DNA of 64,000 nucleotides from an uncultured Jannaschia sp. (lineage in GTDB: Bacteria; Pseudomonadota; Alphaproteobacteria; Rhodobacterales; Rhodobacteraceae). Of the stretch, positions 26,004-33,231 are shown piece by piece. The notes under the pieces are model-generated. The model searched no databases. It was not told where the DNA came from and saw only the letters and a list, made by a program, of their open reading frames with translations. The stretch lies in NCBI GenBank assembly GCA_947494145.1, contig CANLTZ010000004.1, forward strand, positions 285,152 through 349,151. The letters run 5' to 3'. How positions within the stretch are numbered: position 1 is the stretch's first letter; every line of letters begins with the position of its first letter. A program made the position numbers and the translations under genes.

Positions 26004-27166
26004 GCTTCGTAGGCATCGGGATGGGCGCGATTCAATCAGGTCTGTTTCTGCCCCGTGCGCAGGAGGCCGGGCTTGCCCGCACCGTGCTGGTGCGCCGGGC
26101 TGAGCAGGCGCAAGCGATCAACGGGCGCGTGACGGTGAACGTGGCCCATGCCGATGGCATTCGGGCCATGCACGTTGATGACGTGGCCGCCCATCATCTG
26201 ATGGCGGACGCCGCGCTGCCCGCTTTGGTGGGCGCCACGCATATCGCGGTGGCCGTGTCCTCGGTCACGGACTACGCGGGCCTGGCACCGCTACTCGCCC
26301 AGGCGATGCAGGCCAAGGCGGTGGGGCGGGGCCCGCCTGCGGTGCTTTATGCGTCCGAAAACGCTTTGGACGCCGCGGACCAACTCAGCGCCGCCATCCG
26401 AGCCGAAGGCGGGCCGCCAGACATGTTCGAAGCCGTGGATACGGTGATCGGAAAAATGTCCCGCACCGTTCGCGACCCCACCGAGATCGCTGAAATGGCC
26501 CTCGTCCCCGGCGTCCCTGGCTTGCCCGAAGCGTGGCTGGTAGAGGCCTATGACGACATCCACGTCTCGGCCTGCCGCGCGCCGGTCTTGCCGCGCCTAC
26601 TCCCCCACTGCGACCTGCTGCCCTACGAGCAGGCCAAGCTGAACGGCCACAACGCGGCCCATGTCACCCTGGCCTATGCGGGTCAGGTGTTGGGGTTGCC
26701 TTTCATCTCGGACGTGCTGGCCCAGGCCCCGATTGCCGCCCTGGTGCGCGAGGCCTTCGTGGAAGAAACGGGCGCCGCCTTGATTGCGCTCTACGGCAGG
26801 CAGGCCCCGCTCTTCACGCCTGGTGGCTGGCGGGCCCATGGCGCGGATCTGTTCGCGCGCATGGGCAATCCGTGGCTGCGGGACGATTGCCTTCGTGTCG
26901 GGCGTGATGCGCCCCGGAAACTTGGCTGGGATGACCGGCTGGTGGGGACCATTCGCATGGTCGAAGGCGCGGGCATCTCGGCGGAACGCTGGCACATGGC
27001 GCTGCACCTCGCGATGGAGGCAACCGATCTGACCTTGCCCGCCCTGGCGATGCTTTGGCGCAAGGCGGGCGTGCCGCAAGCGTCGATTTCCGACCTGTTG
27101 CATCGCACGGCGGCCTATCGTCCGGCCTTTCTGCGCTGGCGCGGGGCCTTTCCCGCGGCGGCCTGA
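26000..27166 (+). CDS. Mannitol-dehydrogenase-family (long-chain polyol) dehydrogenase
   Basis: The 388-residue product begins with a Rossmann motif (GIGMGAIQ) like mannitol-1-phosphate 5-dehydrogenase. It contains the signature KLNGHNAAH near 213, matching the K-x4-N-x2-H catalytic pattern of polyol-specific long-chain dehydrogenases. It would interconvert a polyol or polyol phosphate and a ketose using NAD(P). Its place between an MDR dehydrogenase and an aldolase supports a polyol catabolic pathway. The exact substrate is unknown. Confidence 0.82.
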   Translation: MSFVGIGMGAIQSGLFLPRAQEAGLARTVLVRRAEQAQAINGRVTVNVAHADGIRAMHVDDVAAHHLMADAALPALVGATHIAVAVSSVTDYAGLAPLLAQAMQAKAVGRGPPAVLYASENALDAADQLSAAIRAEGGPPDMFEAVDTVIGKMSRTVRDPTEIAEMALVPGVPGLPEAWLVEAYDDIHVSACRAPVLPRLLPHCDLLPYEQAKLNGHNAAHVTLAYAGQVLGLPFISDVLAQAPIAALVREAFVEETGAALIALYGRQAPLFTPGGWRAHGADLFARMGNPWLRDDCLRVGRDAPRKLGWDDRLVGTIRMVEGAGISAERWHMALHLAMEATDLTLPALAMLWRKAGVPQASISDLLHRTAAYRPAFLRWRGAFPAAA

Positions 27167-27190
27167 CCCATTTCATTCCAAAGGGACCCG

Positions 27191-28021
27191 ATGATGACCA
27201 AACCCCGCCTGAACCGATTTCTCGCCGCTGACGGCAAGTGCTTCGATGTGGCCATCGACCATGGCTTCTTCAACGAGCCGGGCTTTTTGGCAGGGATCGA
27301 GGATATGCGTCATGCCGTGACCACAGTGGCCGCCGCCGCGCCCGACGCCATCCAACTGTCGCCCGGCATGGCGCGACATCTGCAAGACATACCGGGGCCG
27401 CAGAAACCGGCCTTGGTGATGCGGACGGATATCGCGAATATCTATGCCAAGGCTCTGCCGTCGCACCTGTTCAGCGTGGTGGTCGAAGATGCCGTGGCCC
27501 AGGCCGTCCGCCTGGATGCGGCATGTCTTTGCGTCAACCTTCTGCTTCTGCCCAACCAGCCCGAGGTGCATCGCGCCTGTGTCGAAAACATCAACCGTTT
27601 GAAGCCCGAGGCGGATGCTGCTGGGATGCCCTTAATGATTGAGCCCCTGGTCATGGCCGACAATGCCAAAGCGGGCGGCTACATGGTCAATGGCGACCTG
27701 GCGCTGGTGCAGACGCTGGTGCGGCAAGCGGTGGAGCTTGGGGCCGATGTCATCAAAGCTGACCCCACGGATGAGGTGGGCGAGTACCACAAGGTCATTG
27801 CCGCGGCCTCGGGTACGCCGGTTTTGGTGCGTGGCGGCGGCAAAGTTTCCGACGCGGTGATCCTGCAACGCACCGCCGATCTGATGGAACAGGGCGCCAG
27901 CGGCATCGTCTATGGCCGCAACGTTATCCAACATGAGGCTCCGGCCAAGATCACCCGCGCCCTGATGGCCGTTGTCCATGACGGCGCCACACCGGCCCAA
28001 GCCTTGGAGATGCTGGCATGA
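27191..28021 (+). CDS. Class I aldolase of the DhnA/LsrF (DeoC/FbaB) group
   Basis: A 276-residue TIM-barrel protein. FDVAIDHGFF occurs near residue 17 and the Schiff-base lysine segment GADVIKADPTD near 195; VLVRGGGK near 213 follows as the phosphate-binding strand. The family cleaves ketose 1-phosphates or related sugar phosphates to DHAP plus an aldehyde, or performs thiolytic variants. With the upstream dehydrogenases and downstream kinase it fits the last step of polyol to ketose to ketose 1-phosphate to DHAP. It has an AAGGGA ribosome-binding site and overlaps the next gene. Confidence 0.82.
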   Translation: MMTKPRLNRFLAADGKCFDVAIDHGFFNEPGFLAGIEDMRHAVTTVAAAAPDAIQLSPGMARHLQDIPGPQKPALVMRTDIANIYAKALPSHLFSVVVEDAVAQAVRLDAACLCVNLLLLPNQPEVHRACVENINRLKPEADAAGMPLMIEPLVMADNAKAGGYMVNGDLALVQTLVRQAVELGADVIKADPTDEVGEYHKVIAAASGTPVLVRGGGKVSDAVILQRTADLMEQGASGIVYGRNVIQHEAPAKITRALMAVVHDGATPAQALEMLA

Positions 28022-29139
28022 AGACCATCCGCTTCGGCATCATCGGCGGGGGGCTTATGGGCAAGGAACTGGCTTCCGCCGCTGCGCGCTGGATGCATAT
28101 CGAGGCGCCCGGCGCCCGCCCCGAAATTGCGGCGATTTGCGATGTGAACCCGGCGGCGCGGGCGTGGTTTATGGACCATGTCCCCAGTTGCGATTTTGAG
28201 ACCGACGATTACCACGCCCTGATCGCCCGCGACGATATCGACGCAATCTATTGCGCGGTGCCCCACAACCTGCATGCGCAGCTCTATGTGGATATCATCG
28301 AGGCGGGGAAGCACCTGTTGGGCGAAAAACCCTTCGGCATCGACAAGGCTGCCAATGACCGGATCATGGCCGCCGTTGCAGCGCATCCGACGGTCTTGGT
28401 GCGCTCATCGTCGGAATTTCCCTTCTTTCCCGGTGCGCAGGCGGTGGTGAAGGCGATTGCAAGCGGCGCGCTGGGGCAGATCATCGGGGTGCGTGCACGG
28501 TTCTTGCATGCCTCAGACCTCGATCCGAACAAGGTCATCAACTGGAAGCGGATGGTGGACAAGAACGGGGCCTATGGCTGCATGGGCGATCTGGGCCTGC
28601 ATGTCATGCACATCCCCCTGCGCTTCGGGTGGGAGCCTTCGCGCATCGCCGCGCAACTGACAAAAATCGTGGCGGAACGCCCCGATGGCAAAGGCGGCAG
28701 CGTCCCCTGCGAAACCTGGGACAACGCTGCCATCCACGGCATGGTCGATGGCCAGGGCGCGCGCTTTCCCATCACCTTCGAGACCCGGCGCATTGCGCCC
28801 GGTGAGATGAACACATGGGAGATTGAGGTGGACGGGACCAAGCAATCCATCGCCTTCTCGACTAAGCATCCCAAGACCCTACGCGTGCTCGACTACACGC
28901 CCGGCGGGCCGCAGGACTGGAAGCACCGCGATATGGGCTATGCCAGCGCCTATAAGGCCATCACCGGTGGGATATTCGAGTTCGGTTTTCCCGACAGCCT
29001 GCAACAGATGATGGCGGCTTTCGTGGATGAGTTGGCCAATGGGCGCGATGGGATGGCGCAGCCGTTCAATTGCGCCACACCCGAAGAAACCGCGGCCTCG
29101 CACCGCATCATGACCGCCGCCTTGGGGGCTGCTTTATGA
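28018..29139 (+). CDS. Gfo/Idh/MocA-family oxidoreductase
   Basis: The 373-residue product has the N-terminal NAD(P)-binding motif IIGGGLMGKE near 8 and the conserved EKPFG near 102, followed by the alpha/beta sugar-binding domain. Family members oxidise or reduce hydroxyl groups of sugars, polyols or inositols. The ATG overlaps the aldolase stop and the gene's stop overlaps the kinase ATG. It is likely an auxiliary epimerising or oxidising step in the same pathway. Confidence 0.9.
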   Translation: MKTIRFGIIGGGLMGKELASAAARWMHIEAPGARPEIAAICDVNPAARAWFMDHVPSCDFETDDYHALIARDDIDAIYCAVPHNLHAQLYVDIIEAGKHLLGEKPFGIDKAANDRIMAAVAAHPTVLVRSSSEFPFFPGAQAVVKAIASGALGQIIGVRARFLHASDLDPNKVINWKRMVDKNGAYGCMGDLGLHVMHIPLRFGWEPSRIAAQLTKIVAERPDGKGGSVPCETWDNAAIHGMVDGQGARFPITFETRRIAPGEMNTWEIEVDGTKQSIAFSTKHPKTLRVLDYTPGGPQDWKHRDMGYASAYKAITGGIFEFGFPDSLQQMMAAFVDELANGRDGMAQPFNCATPEETAASHRIMTAALGAAL

Positions 29140-30068
29140 CCCGGATAATGTTCTGCGGCGAGGCGCTGATCGACTTCATCACCACCGACAAGAAGACCTA
29201 TGACGCCAATCCCGGTGGGTCGCCCTATTCGGCCTCCAAAGCCACGGCTCAAGCCGGGGGCAATGCGGCTTTTTGTGGGGCTATTTCCACCGATATCTTC
29301 GGTGAACAACTTATGGCGGATTTGGCGGCTTACGGCGTGGACACCACGCACGCGCCGCGCTCCGATGACCCGACGGTGTTGGGCTTTATTCAGGTTAGCG
29401 CCGACGCGCACCCGGCCTATGCGTTCTTCGACCGCGACAGCGCGGTGGTGAACATGGCGCCGTCCTTGCCTGCGGGCGTGCTTCGGGACGGGGATATTTT
29501 GGGTGTCGGCTCGATCTCCCTGATCGTGTCGCCGGGGGCGGACCGGATTGCAGACTTTGCGCTGGGGGATAGAGGCGGCGCGCTTCTCGCTCTCGACCCA
29601 AATGTGCGGCCGGGTATGATTGCGGGCCACGATGGTTGGCGGCCCCGGATGGACCGGCTCGTGGCCGGGGCCGACATTCTGAAGATCTCTGTCGAGGATT
29701 TGGAGTTCTATGCGCCAGGCGTGCCGCCCCAAGACTTCATCGAAGCGCGATTGGCGGCGGGAACGCGGCTCGTGCTCGTGACTGATGGCGAAAACGGTGC
29801 GCTAGCCGCGACGCCCCAGGGTTGGGCCGCCTACCCGGCGCCTGCGGTTGAGTTGGGAGACACCGTGGGGGCGGGTGACACGCTCCTGGGCTTCGCGCTG
29901 ACTTGGTTGGCCGAGCAAGGCGCCACGACCGCGGCCACACTCGCCGGTCTTTCGACCGAGGCGCTTGAGGATATGCTCCGGCTATCGGTGACGGCGGCTG
30001 CGCTGAATTGCCAGGTGACAGGGTGCAATCCCCCGACCCGCGCGGAGGTTGAGGCGTATCTCACGTGA
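29136..30068 (+). CDS. PfkB-family carbohydrate kinase (fructokinase-like)
   Basis: This 310-residue kinase starts with the ribokinase-fold pattern CGEALIDF and has the N-terminal GGSPYSASKATAQAGGNAAF motif near 28. The catalytic signature is DTVGAGDTLLGF near 248, with the Asp base in GAGD. It phosphorylates a sugar, here probably the ketose made by the dehydrogenases. The start at 29136 overlaps the previous stop. It is the last gene of the operon; 26 bp separate it from the convergent aldo/keto reductase. Confidence 0.92.
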   Translation: MTRIMFCGEALIDFITTDKKTYDANPGGSPYSASKATAQAGGNAAFCGAISTDIFGEQLMADLAAYGVDTTHAPRSDDPTVLGFIQVSADAHPAYAFFDRDSAVVNMAPSLPAGVLRDGDILGVGSISLIVSPGADRIADFALGDRGGALLALDPNVRPGMIAGHDGWRPRMDRLVAGADILKISVEDLEFYAPGVPPQDFIEARLAAGTRLVLVTDGENGALAATPQGWAAYPAPAVELGDTVGAGDTLLGFALTWLAEQGATTAATLAGLSTEALEDMLRLSVTAAALNCQVTGCNPPTRAEVEAYLT

Positions 30069-30094
30069 AGTCTGGGCCTGGCGCGCACGGATTG

Positions 30095-31138
30095 TCAGGC
30101 TGGGACAGGGGCGTCCGGGTGTATCAATCCTTCGGAGCGCAGGTCCGACCACAAAGCCGCCGGGATCGCCCGCGATAAAAGCGCGACGTTGGTTTCGACC
30201 TCTGCCGCAGAAACGCCACCTGGGATGACCGAGCGTACCGCCGGATGGCCCAGCACAAACTGCAAGGCCGCCGCGATCAAGGGCGTGTCGTGAGCTTTGC
30301 AAACCGCCTGCATCTTGGTGACCTTATCCAAGATGTGCTGCGGCGCCGGGGCGTAGTTGTAATGCGCGCCCTCCATCGGGCCTGTTGCGAGTATGCCTGA
30401 ATTGTAGGGACCACCCAGGATGATACCGGCGCCCTTCTCGACACATAGCGGCAGGAAGGAATTCAGCGCTTCCTGTTCCAGCAATGTGTATCGTCCGGCC
30501 AGCAGGAAGGCATCGAAATCTGCGCGTCGCAGAAGACGTTCGCAGATTTCCCACTCATTGACGCCGACCCCGACCGCACCGATTTCCCCGGCGGCCTTCA
30601 GTTCTTGAAGCGCGTCGTAGCCACCTTCATCGAATAGCTGCGCGGTGGCGGCATCAGATGCCTCCTGCGACCCTTGGGAGAAAACGCAGAGATCGTGAAT
30701 GTATAGGATTTCGACCTTCTCGACCCGAAGTCGATGCTTCGATGCTTCCCATGATCGCATCACGCCGTCGCGGCTGTAGTCAAAGACGATACGCTTGCGG
30801 GGGACGTCCACGAAGGCTTCGGGCGTCACTTCGTCTGGGCCGCAATCCAGCAACAAGCGACCGATCTTGGTGGAAAGTGAGACGTTTTCCCGCCCGAACC
30901 GCCCCAAGGCATCGGCAAACCGATATTCAGACCGCCCCAACCCATATTGCGGCGCAGTATCGAAGTAGCGGATGCCACCTGCATAGGCCGCATCAAGCGC
31001 AGCTTGGGCATCGGCCTCATCAATGCGCTTGTAAAGGTTGCCTAGTGGCGCCCCGCCAAATCCCATGCGCGACACCATCGGTGCGCCGTCTCGCGGGGTC
31101 AGGGGAACCATGTCCCCGGCTTTGTAAATGGCAGACAT
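30095..31138 (-). CDS. Aldo/keto reductase (L-fucose/aldose dehydrogenase-like)
   Basis: A 347-residue NAD(P)-dependent oxidoreductase. Features are GFGGAPLGNLY near 26, YFDTAPQYGLGRSE near 56 (catalytic Tyr), the Lys in LSTKIGRLL near 87, and HDLC near 148. The long form with an inserted loop resembles the D-threo-aldose/L-fucose dehydrogenase and pyridoxal dehydrogenase group. The start at 31138 is chosen because the conserved barrel begins shortly after; the frame extends 22 codons upstream without a good ribosome-binding site. It may contribute to sugar metabolism with the convergent operon. Confidence 0.88.
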   Translation of the reverse strand: MSAIYKAGDMVPLTPRDGAPMVSRMGFGGAPLGNLYKRIDEADAQAALDAAYAGGIRYFDTAPQYGLGRSEYRFADALGRFGRENVSLSTKIGRLLLDCGPDEVTPEAFVDVPRKRIVFDYSRDGVMRSWEASKHRLRVEKVEILYIHDLCVFSQGSQEASDAATAQLFDEGGYDALQELKAAGEIGAVGVGVNEWEICERLLRRADFDAFLLAGRYTLLEQEALNSFLPLCVEKGAGIILGGPYNSGILATGPMEGAHYNYAPAPQHILDKVTKMQAVCKAHDTPLIAAALQFVLGHPAVRSVIPGGVSAAEVETNVALLSRAIPAALWSDLRSEGLIHPDAPVPA

Positions 31139-31276
31139 CTTGTATCCTTCTGGATGGAGCCTGAAAATTCGCAAAGGAGTGCGTTGACGTGGCCCGATTG
31201 GCAAGGCAACTGGCGCTGCTCAATCGCGACCTGCGGGGCCCTGCCGGAAAGGGGCCAATTCAGCGCGCGCCACTGG

Positions 31277-31360
31277 CTATGGGCAAGAACTCATCACACC
31301 CGGTAGGTTGAGCGGCGCAACCCGCCGCGGGGTGGAACCTTTGATCTGCTCAACGGACAT
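31277..31360 (-). CDS. Possible 27-residue ORF with strong ribosome-binding site
   Basis: An ATG at 31360 is preceded by GGAAGGGAGG at good spacing and opens a 27-codon frame (beginning MSVEQIKGSTPRR) ending in TAG at 31279. No homologue is recognised. It may be the remnant start of a deleted gene or a leader upstream of the aldo/keto reductase. Confidence 0.3.
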   Translation of the reverse strand: MSVEQIKGSTPRRVAPLNLPGVMSSCP

Positions 31361-31553
31361 GGCTGCCTCCCTTCCAGTTACATACCGTTCAAATGACCCT
31401 AGTCGAAAGCCCCAGACGGACCAAAGCGGCTTTTCCGTCTGTTAGACGGGACAGCTTATGATGGTGGCACCCGGATATTGGACCCTCGTCCAGTGGGCTT
31501 ACCAGGACGGGGTGAATCGCACCAAAAAGGAAGCGATCCATTCGTTGGGAAGT
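31361..31553. other. Non-coding stretch before the mobile-element remnants
   Basis: No convincing gene, terminator or promoter is visible. Reading frames present on both strands have Arg/Ser-rich translations of the kind produced by out-of-frame GC-rich DNA. Confidence 0.4.
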
Positions 31554-31724
31554 CGATCCTGCAGATCGATTTCGCGTCTTCCTTGTCATAGGTCGCTTGC
31601 TCGGCGAGTTGACCACCCGGTTCAGGCCACGTGTAGCCTTCTTGGGATCGCGCCGACGACGGCGACGCATTGCGCGCGTCGCAAAAAGGCGCGGCACCTG
31701 GATCGGCACTCGACCGATGCCGGC
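31554..31724 (+). mobile_element. Degraded IS3-type transposase ORFB remnant
   Basis: The plus-strand translation includes CSLLGIAPTTATHCARRKK followed by ARHLDRHSTDAGL. This resembles the IS3-family ORFB N-terminal pattern of a Cys, LGIAPSTY, an AR-rich stretch and R-x-R-D-A-x-L. Neighbouring frames contain no longer match, and the catalytic DDE part is absent. It ends where the first 117-bp element begins. The match is partial and read by eye. Confidence 0.35.
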
Positions 31725-31841
31725 CTATAGCGGTTCTCGAAAAACCTGAGACATCAGCTTTTCGAGAAACGGTGCAACATCAATGCAATGGCAGGACGTT
31801 TTTCGGAAATACTGATCCAGGTTTTCCGAAAACCGCTTTAG
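31725..31841 (+). mobile_element. 117-bp MITE-like palindromic element, copy 1
   Basis: The element begins CTATAGCGGTT and ends AACCGCTTTAG, with imperfect terminal inverted repeats extending about 25 bp. A second copy of the same length lies in inverted orientation at 38779-38895, differing at about 11 of 117 positions. It encodes nothing. TA dinucleotides at the ends would fit mobilisation by a Tc1/mariner (IS630-like) transposase, which is not present in the window. The right edge lies two bases from the stop codon of a minus-strand ORF. Confidence 0.8.
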
Positions 31842-31842
31842 A

Positions 31843-32139
31843 TCAATATCCCGTCGCCAAATCGGTTTCGAGTGCCTCCGCAAAAGTGGACATGAGGCCC
31901 CTGAAGGCTTCCGAGACGAAAAGGGCCTGAGGCATCAACTGGCCTGAGCAATGCAAGTCCACTACGCAGCGGTCGGTTTCGATCATGAGCGCCTGTTGGC
32001 GGTCAGGCTCCGGCGCGGGCTGCCGCAAAAGTAGGCGCACATGGCGGTGAGGTTGGTGAGTATGTTTGAGGAGCGCTTCAATGCAATGTGTCGGGCTGCG
32101 CACCGGTTTTGTTTCGGATAGAGCTGCGCAGGATGCCAA
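31843..32139 (-). CDS. Hypothetical protein (uncertain), last ORF of the hemP operon
   Basis: A frame of up to 98 codons whose C-terminal part (from MIETDRCVVDLHCSGQ to the end TDLATGY) has natural-looking composition. It overlaps the end of the 168-residue gene in another frame, so the true start may be internal. The TGA at 31845-31843 is two bases from the MITE edge, so the element may have clipped or replaced its downstream sequence. No family is recognised. Confidence 0.35.
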   Translation of the reverse strand: MASCAALSETKPVRSPTHCIEALLKHTHQPHRHVRLLLRQPAPEPDRQQALMIETDRCVVDLHCSGQLMPQALFVSEAFRGLMSTFAEALETDLATGY

Positions 32140-32584
32140 GCCCGGCCACGCGGGCGGCTTCGGCGGCGATCAGAGTGCGGTCGGCGGGCAGCAGGAGGGA
32201 GGCGATCAGCATCGCGTCTTCGCGCGCGCCGGTGGCGGCCAGGTCGAGCAGATTGGCAATCACAGCTTCATCTGCGCCAACGCAGAGACACTGGAGCGAG
32301 TGGCAACAAAGCGGGCGTCGCCCCTCGCGCGCCAAAAGGCCCAGAAGGGTGTCAAATGCCGCAGCAGTGGCTTGTCCCTGCGCGGCCCCGAGTGCGTGGA
32401 TCAGCGCCTCTGCAATCGACGATTGATGCCCGCCGCACCAATCGCGAAGGAACATAATCGCAAGCGCCTGCCGAGCGGGAATGCGGCGCAGGTCGGCCAC
32501 GGGGGCCGCACCGGGATTTGGGTGGGCACGATCGTCGGTCTTAGGGGCCGCCCTGAATGCGTGGATCGTCATGTCGGCACTCAT
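32078..32584 (-). CDS. Hypothetical alpha-helical protein downstream of hemP
   Basis: The 168-residue product is Ala/Leu-rich and probably all helical, with Cys residues in the middle (RPLCCHSLQCLCVGADE). No signal peptide or membrane segment is apparent. Its ATG overlaps the hemP stop (ATGA), which indicates coupled translation and a possible role in haem or iron handling. No family was recognised. Confidence 0.65.
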   Translation of the reverse strand: MSADMTIHAFRAAPKTDDRAHPNPGAAPVADLRRIPARQALAIMFLRDWCGGHQSSIAEALIHALGAAQGQATAAAFDTLLGLLAREGRRPLCCHSLQCLCVGADEAVIANLLDLAATGAREDAMLIASLLLPADRTLIAAEAARVAGLGILRSSIRNKTGAQPDTLH

Positions 32585-32742
32585 TTCGTCAGGATCAATT
32601 TGCCCGCGCGGGTCAAGCGCAGGACATAGATCTGACCGTCCAATAGCAGGTGGGCGGTCTCAGAATCGGAAAGCAGGACCCGCGCATCGATCACTGGGGG
32701 TTTCTGCGGGTCACGCTGTGTGTCGCGGGCAATGGCACTCAT
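32581..32742 (-). CDS. hemP: Hemin uptake protein HemP
   Basis: A 53-residue protein ending LRLTRAGKLILTK, the diagnostic C-terminus of the HemP/HmuP family, preceded by a typical variable N-terminus (DARVLLSDSETAHLLLDG). HemP-type proteins are small regulators or accessory factors needed for expression of haem uptake systems. The start at 32742 is preferred because its ATG overlaps the stop of an upstream 55-residue gene; the frame is open further upstream. No haem receptor or ABC transporter gene lies in the window, so its usual partners must be elsewhere or lost. Confidence 0.85.
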   Translation of the reverse strand: MSAIARDTQRDPQKPPVIDARVLLSDSETAHLLLDGQIYVLRLTRAGKLILTK

Positions 32743-32906
32743 CTGTCTTGCCCGGAAGGGTGGCGCTGGGTTTCGTTCTGAGGGGCGGCTACGCGAGATA
32801 CGAGCGTCTCGACAAGGCTTTCCCAGGGGGCGGAACCTTCCCACAGGACATCCATCATCTGTTGGCGGCAGGGGGTGGAGCATTTGTCTGGCGTCATCTT
32901 CGGCAT
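32739..32906 (-). CDS. Small 55-residue hypothetical protein upstream of hemP
   Basis: This short gene starts with an ATG at 32906 directly preceded by a GGAGG site and ends in a TGA that overlaps the hemP start (ATGA). The peptide begins MPKMTPDKCSTPCRQQMMDV and has a CxxxC pair, with a Trp-containing helix after it. No family is recognised. Ribosome-binding site, tight coupling and codon usage all support it being real. It heads a three- or four-gene mini-operon with hemP. Confidence 0.65.
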   Translation of the reverse strand: MPKMTPDKCSTPCRQQMMDVLWEGSAPWESLVETLVSRVAAPQNETQRHPSGQDR

Positions 32907-32981
32907 TGCGACCTCCGGTGGTTGGGAGATCCGGGCTGTTCGGGGTGCGCTTGCAACCGAAGTGGCTAGGACATGAAATTA

Positions 32982-32996
32982 ACTTACAAAATAAGT
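32982..32996. promoter_or_regulatory. AT-rich palindrome upstream of the hemP operon
   Basis: ACTTA-CAAAA-TAAGT is a perfect 5-bp inverted repeat in a locally AT-rich stretch of otherwise GC-rich DNA, about 75-90 bp upstream of the first gene of the hemP operon. An iron-responsive operator (Fur, Irr or RirA type) would be expected for hemP, but no exact consensus match was seen. The remainder of 32907-33231 shows no gene. Confidence 0.4.
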
Positions 32997-33231
32997 CAGA
33001 TTTGTCTAGCCCCGATGTTCGCCGCTCTCTGACAGGCGTGATGGCGCCGGGCATCTATCGGCGGAAATGCCCCGGCGATTGAGGGATCACGCTGGCTCGA
33101 CCGGCCATTCATGCGCTGCATGGATTACGTAGAAGGTTCAAATCGTAAATAATTCGCATCGCTGGGCGTGCGCGTTTTAGGAAATCGATAAGGATATTGT
33201 GAGACCGGTCATCGTTCATAACGGATGGCCC

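Noticed and set aside
31389..31709. 106-codon Arg-rich minus frame before the MITE
   Set aside because: Composition is typical of an out-of-frame translation and no ribosome-binding site or family match was seen.
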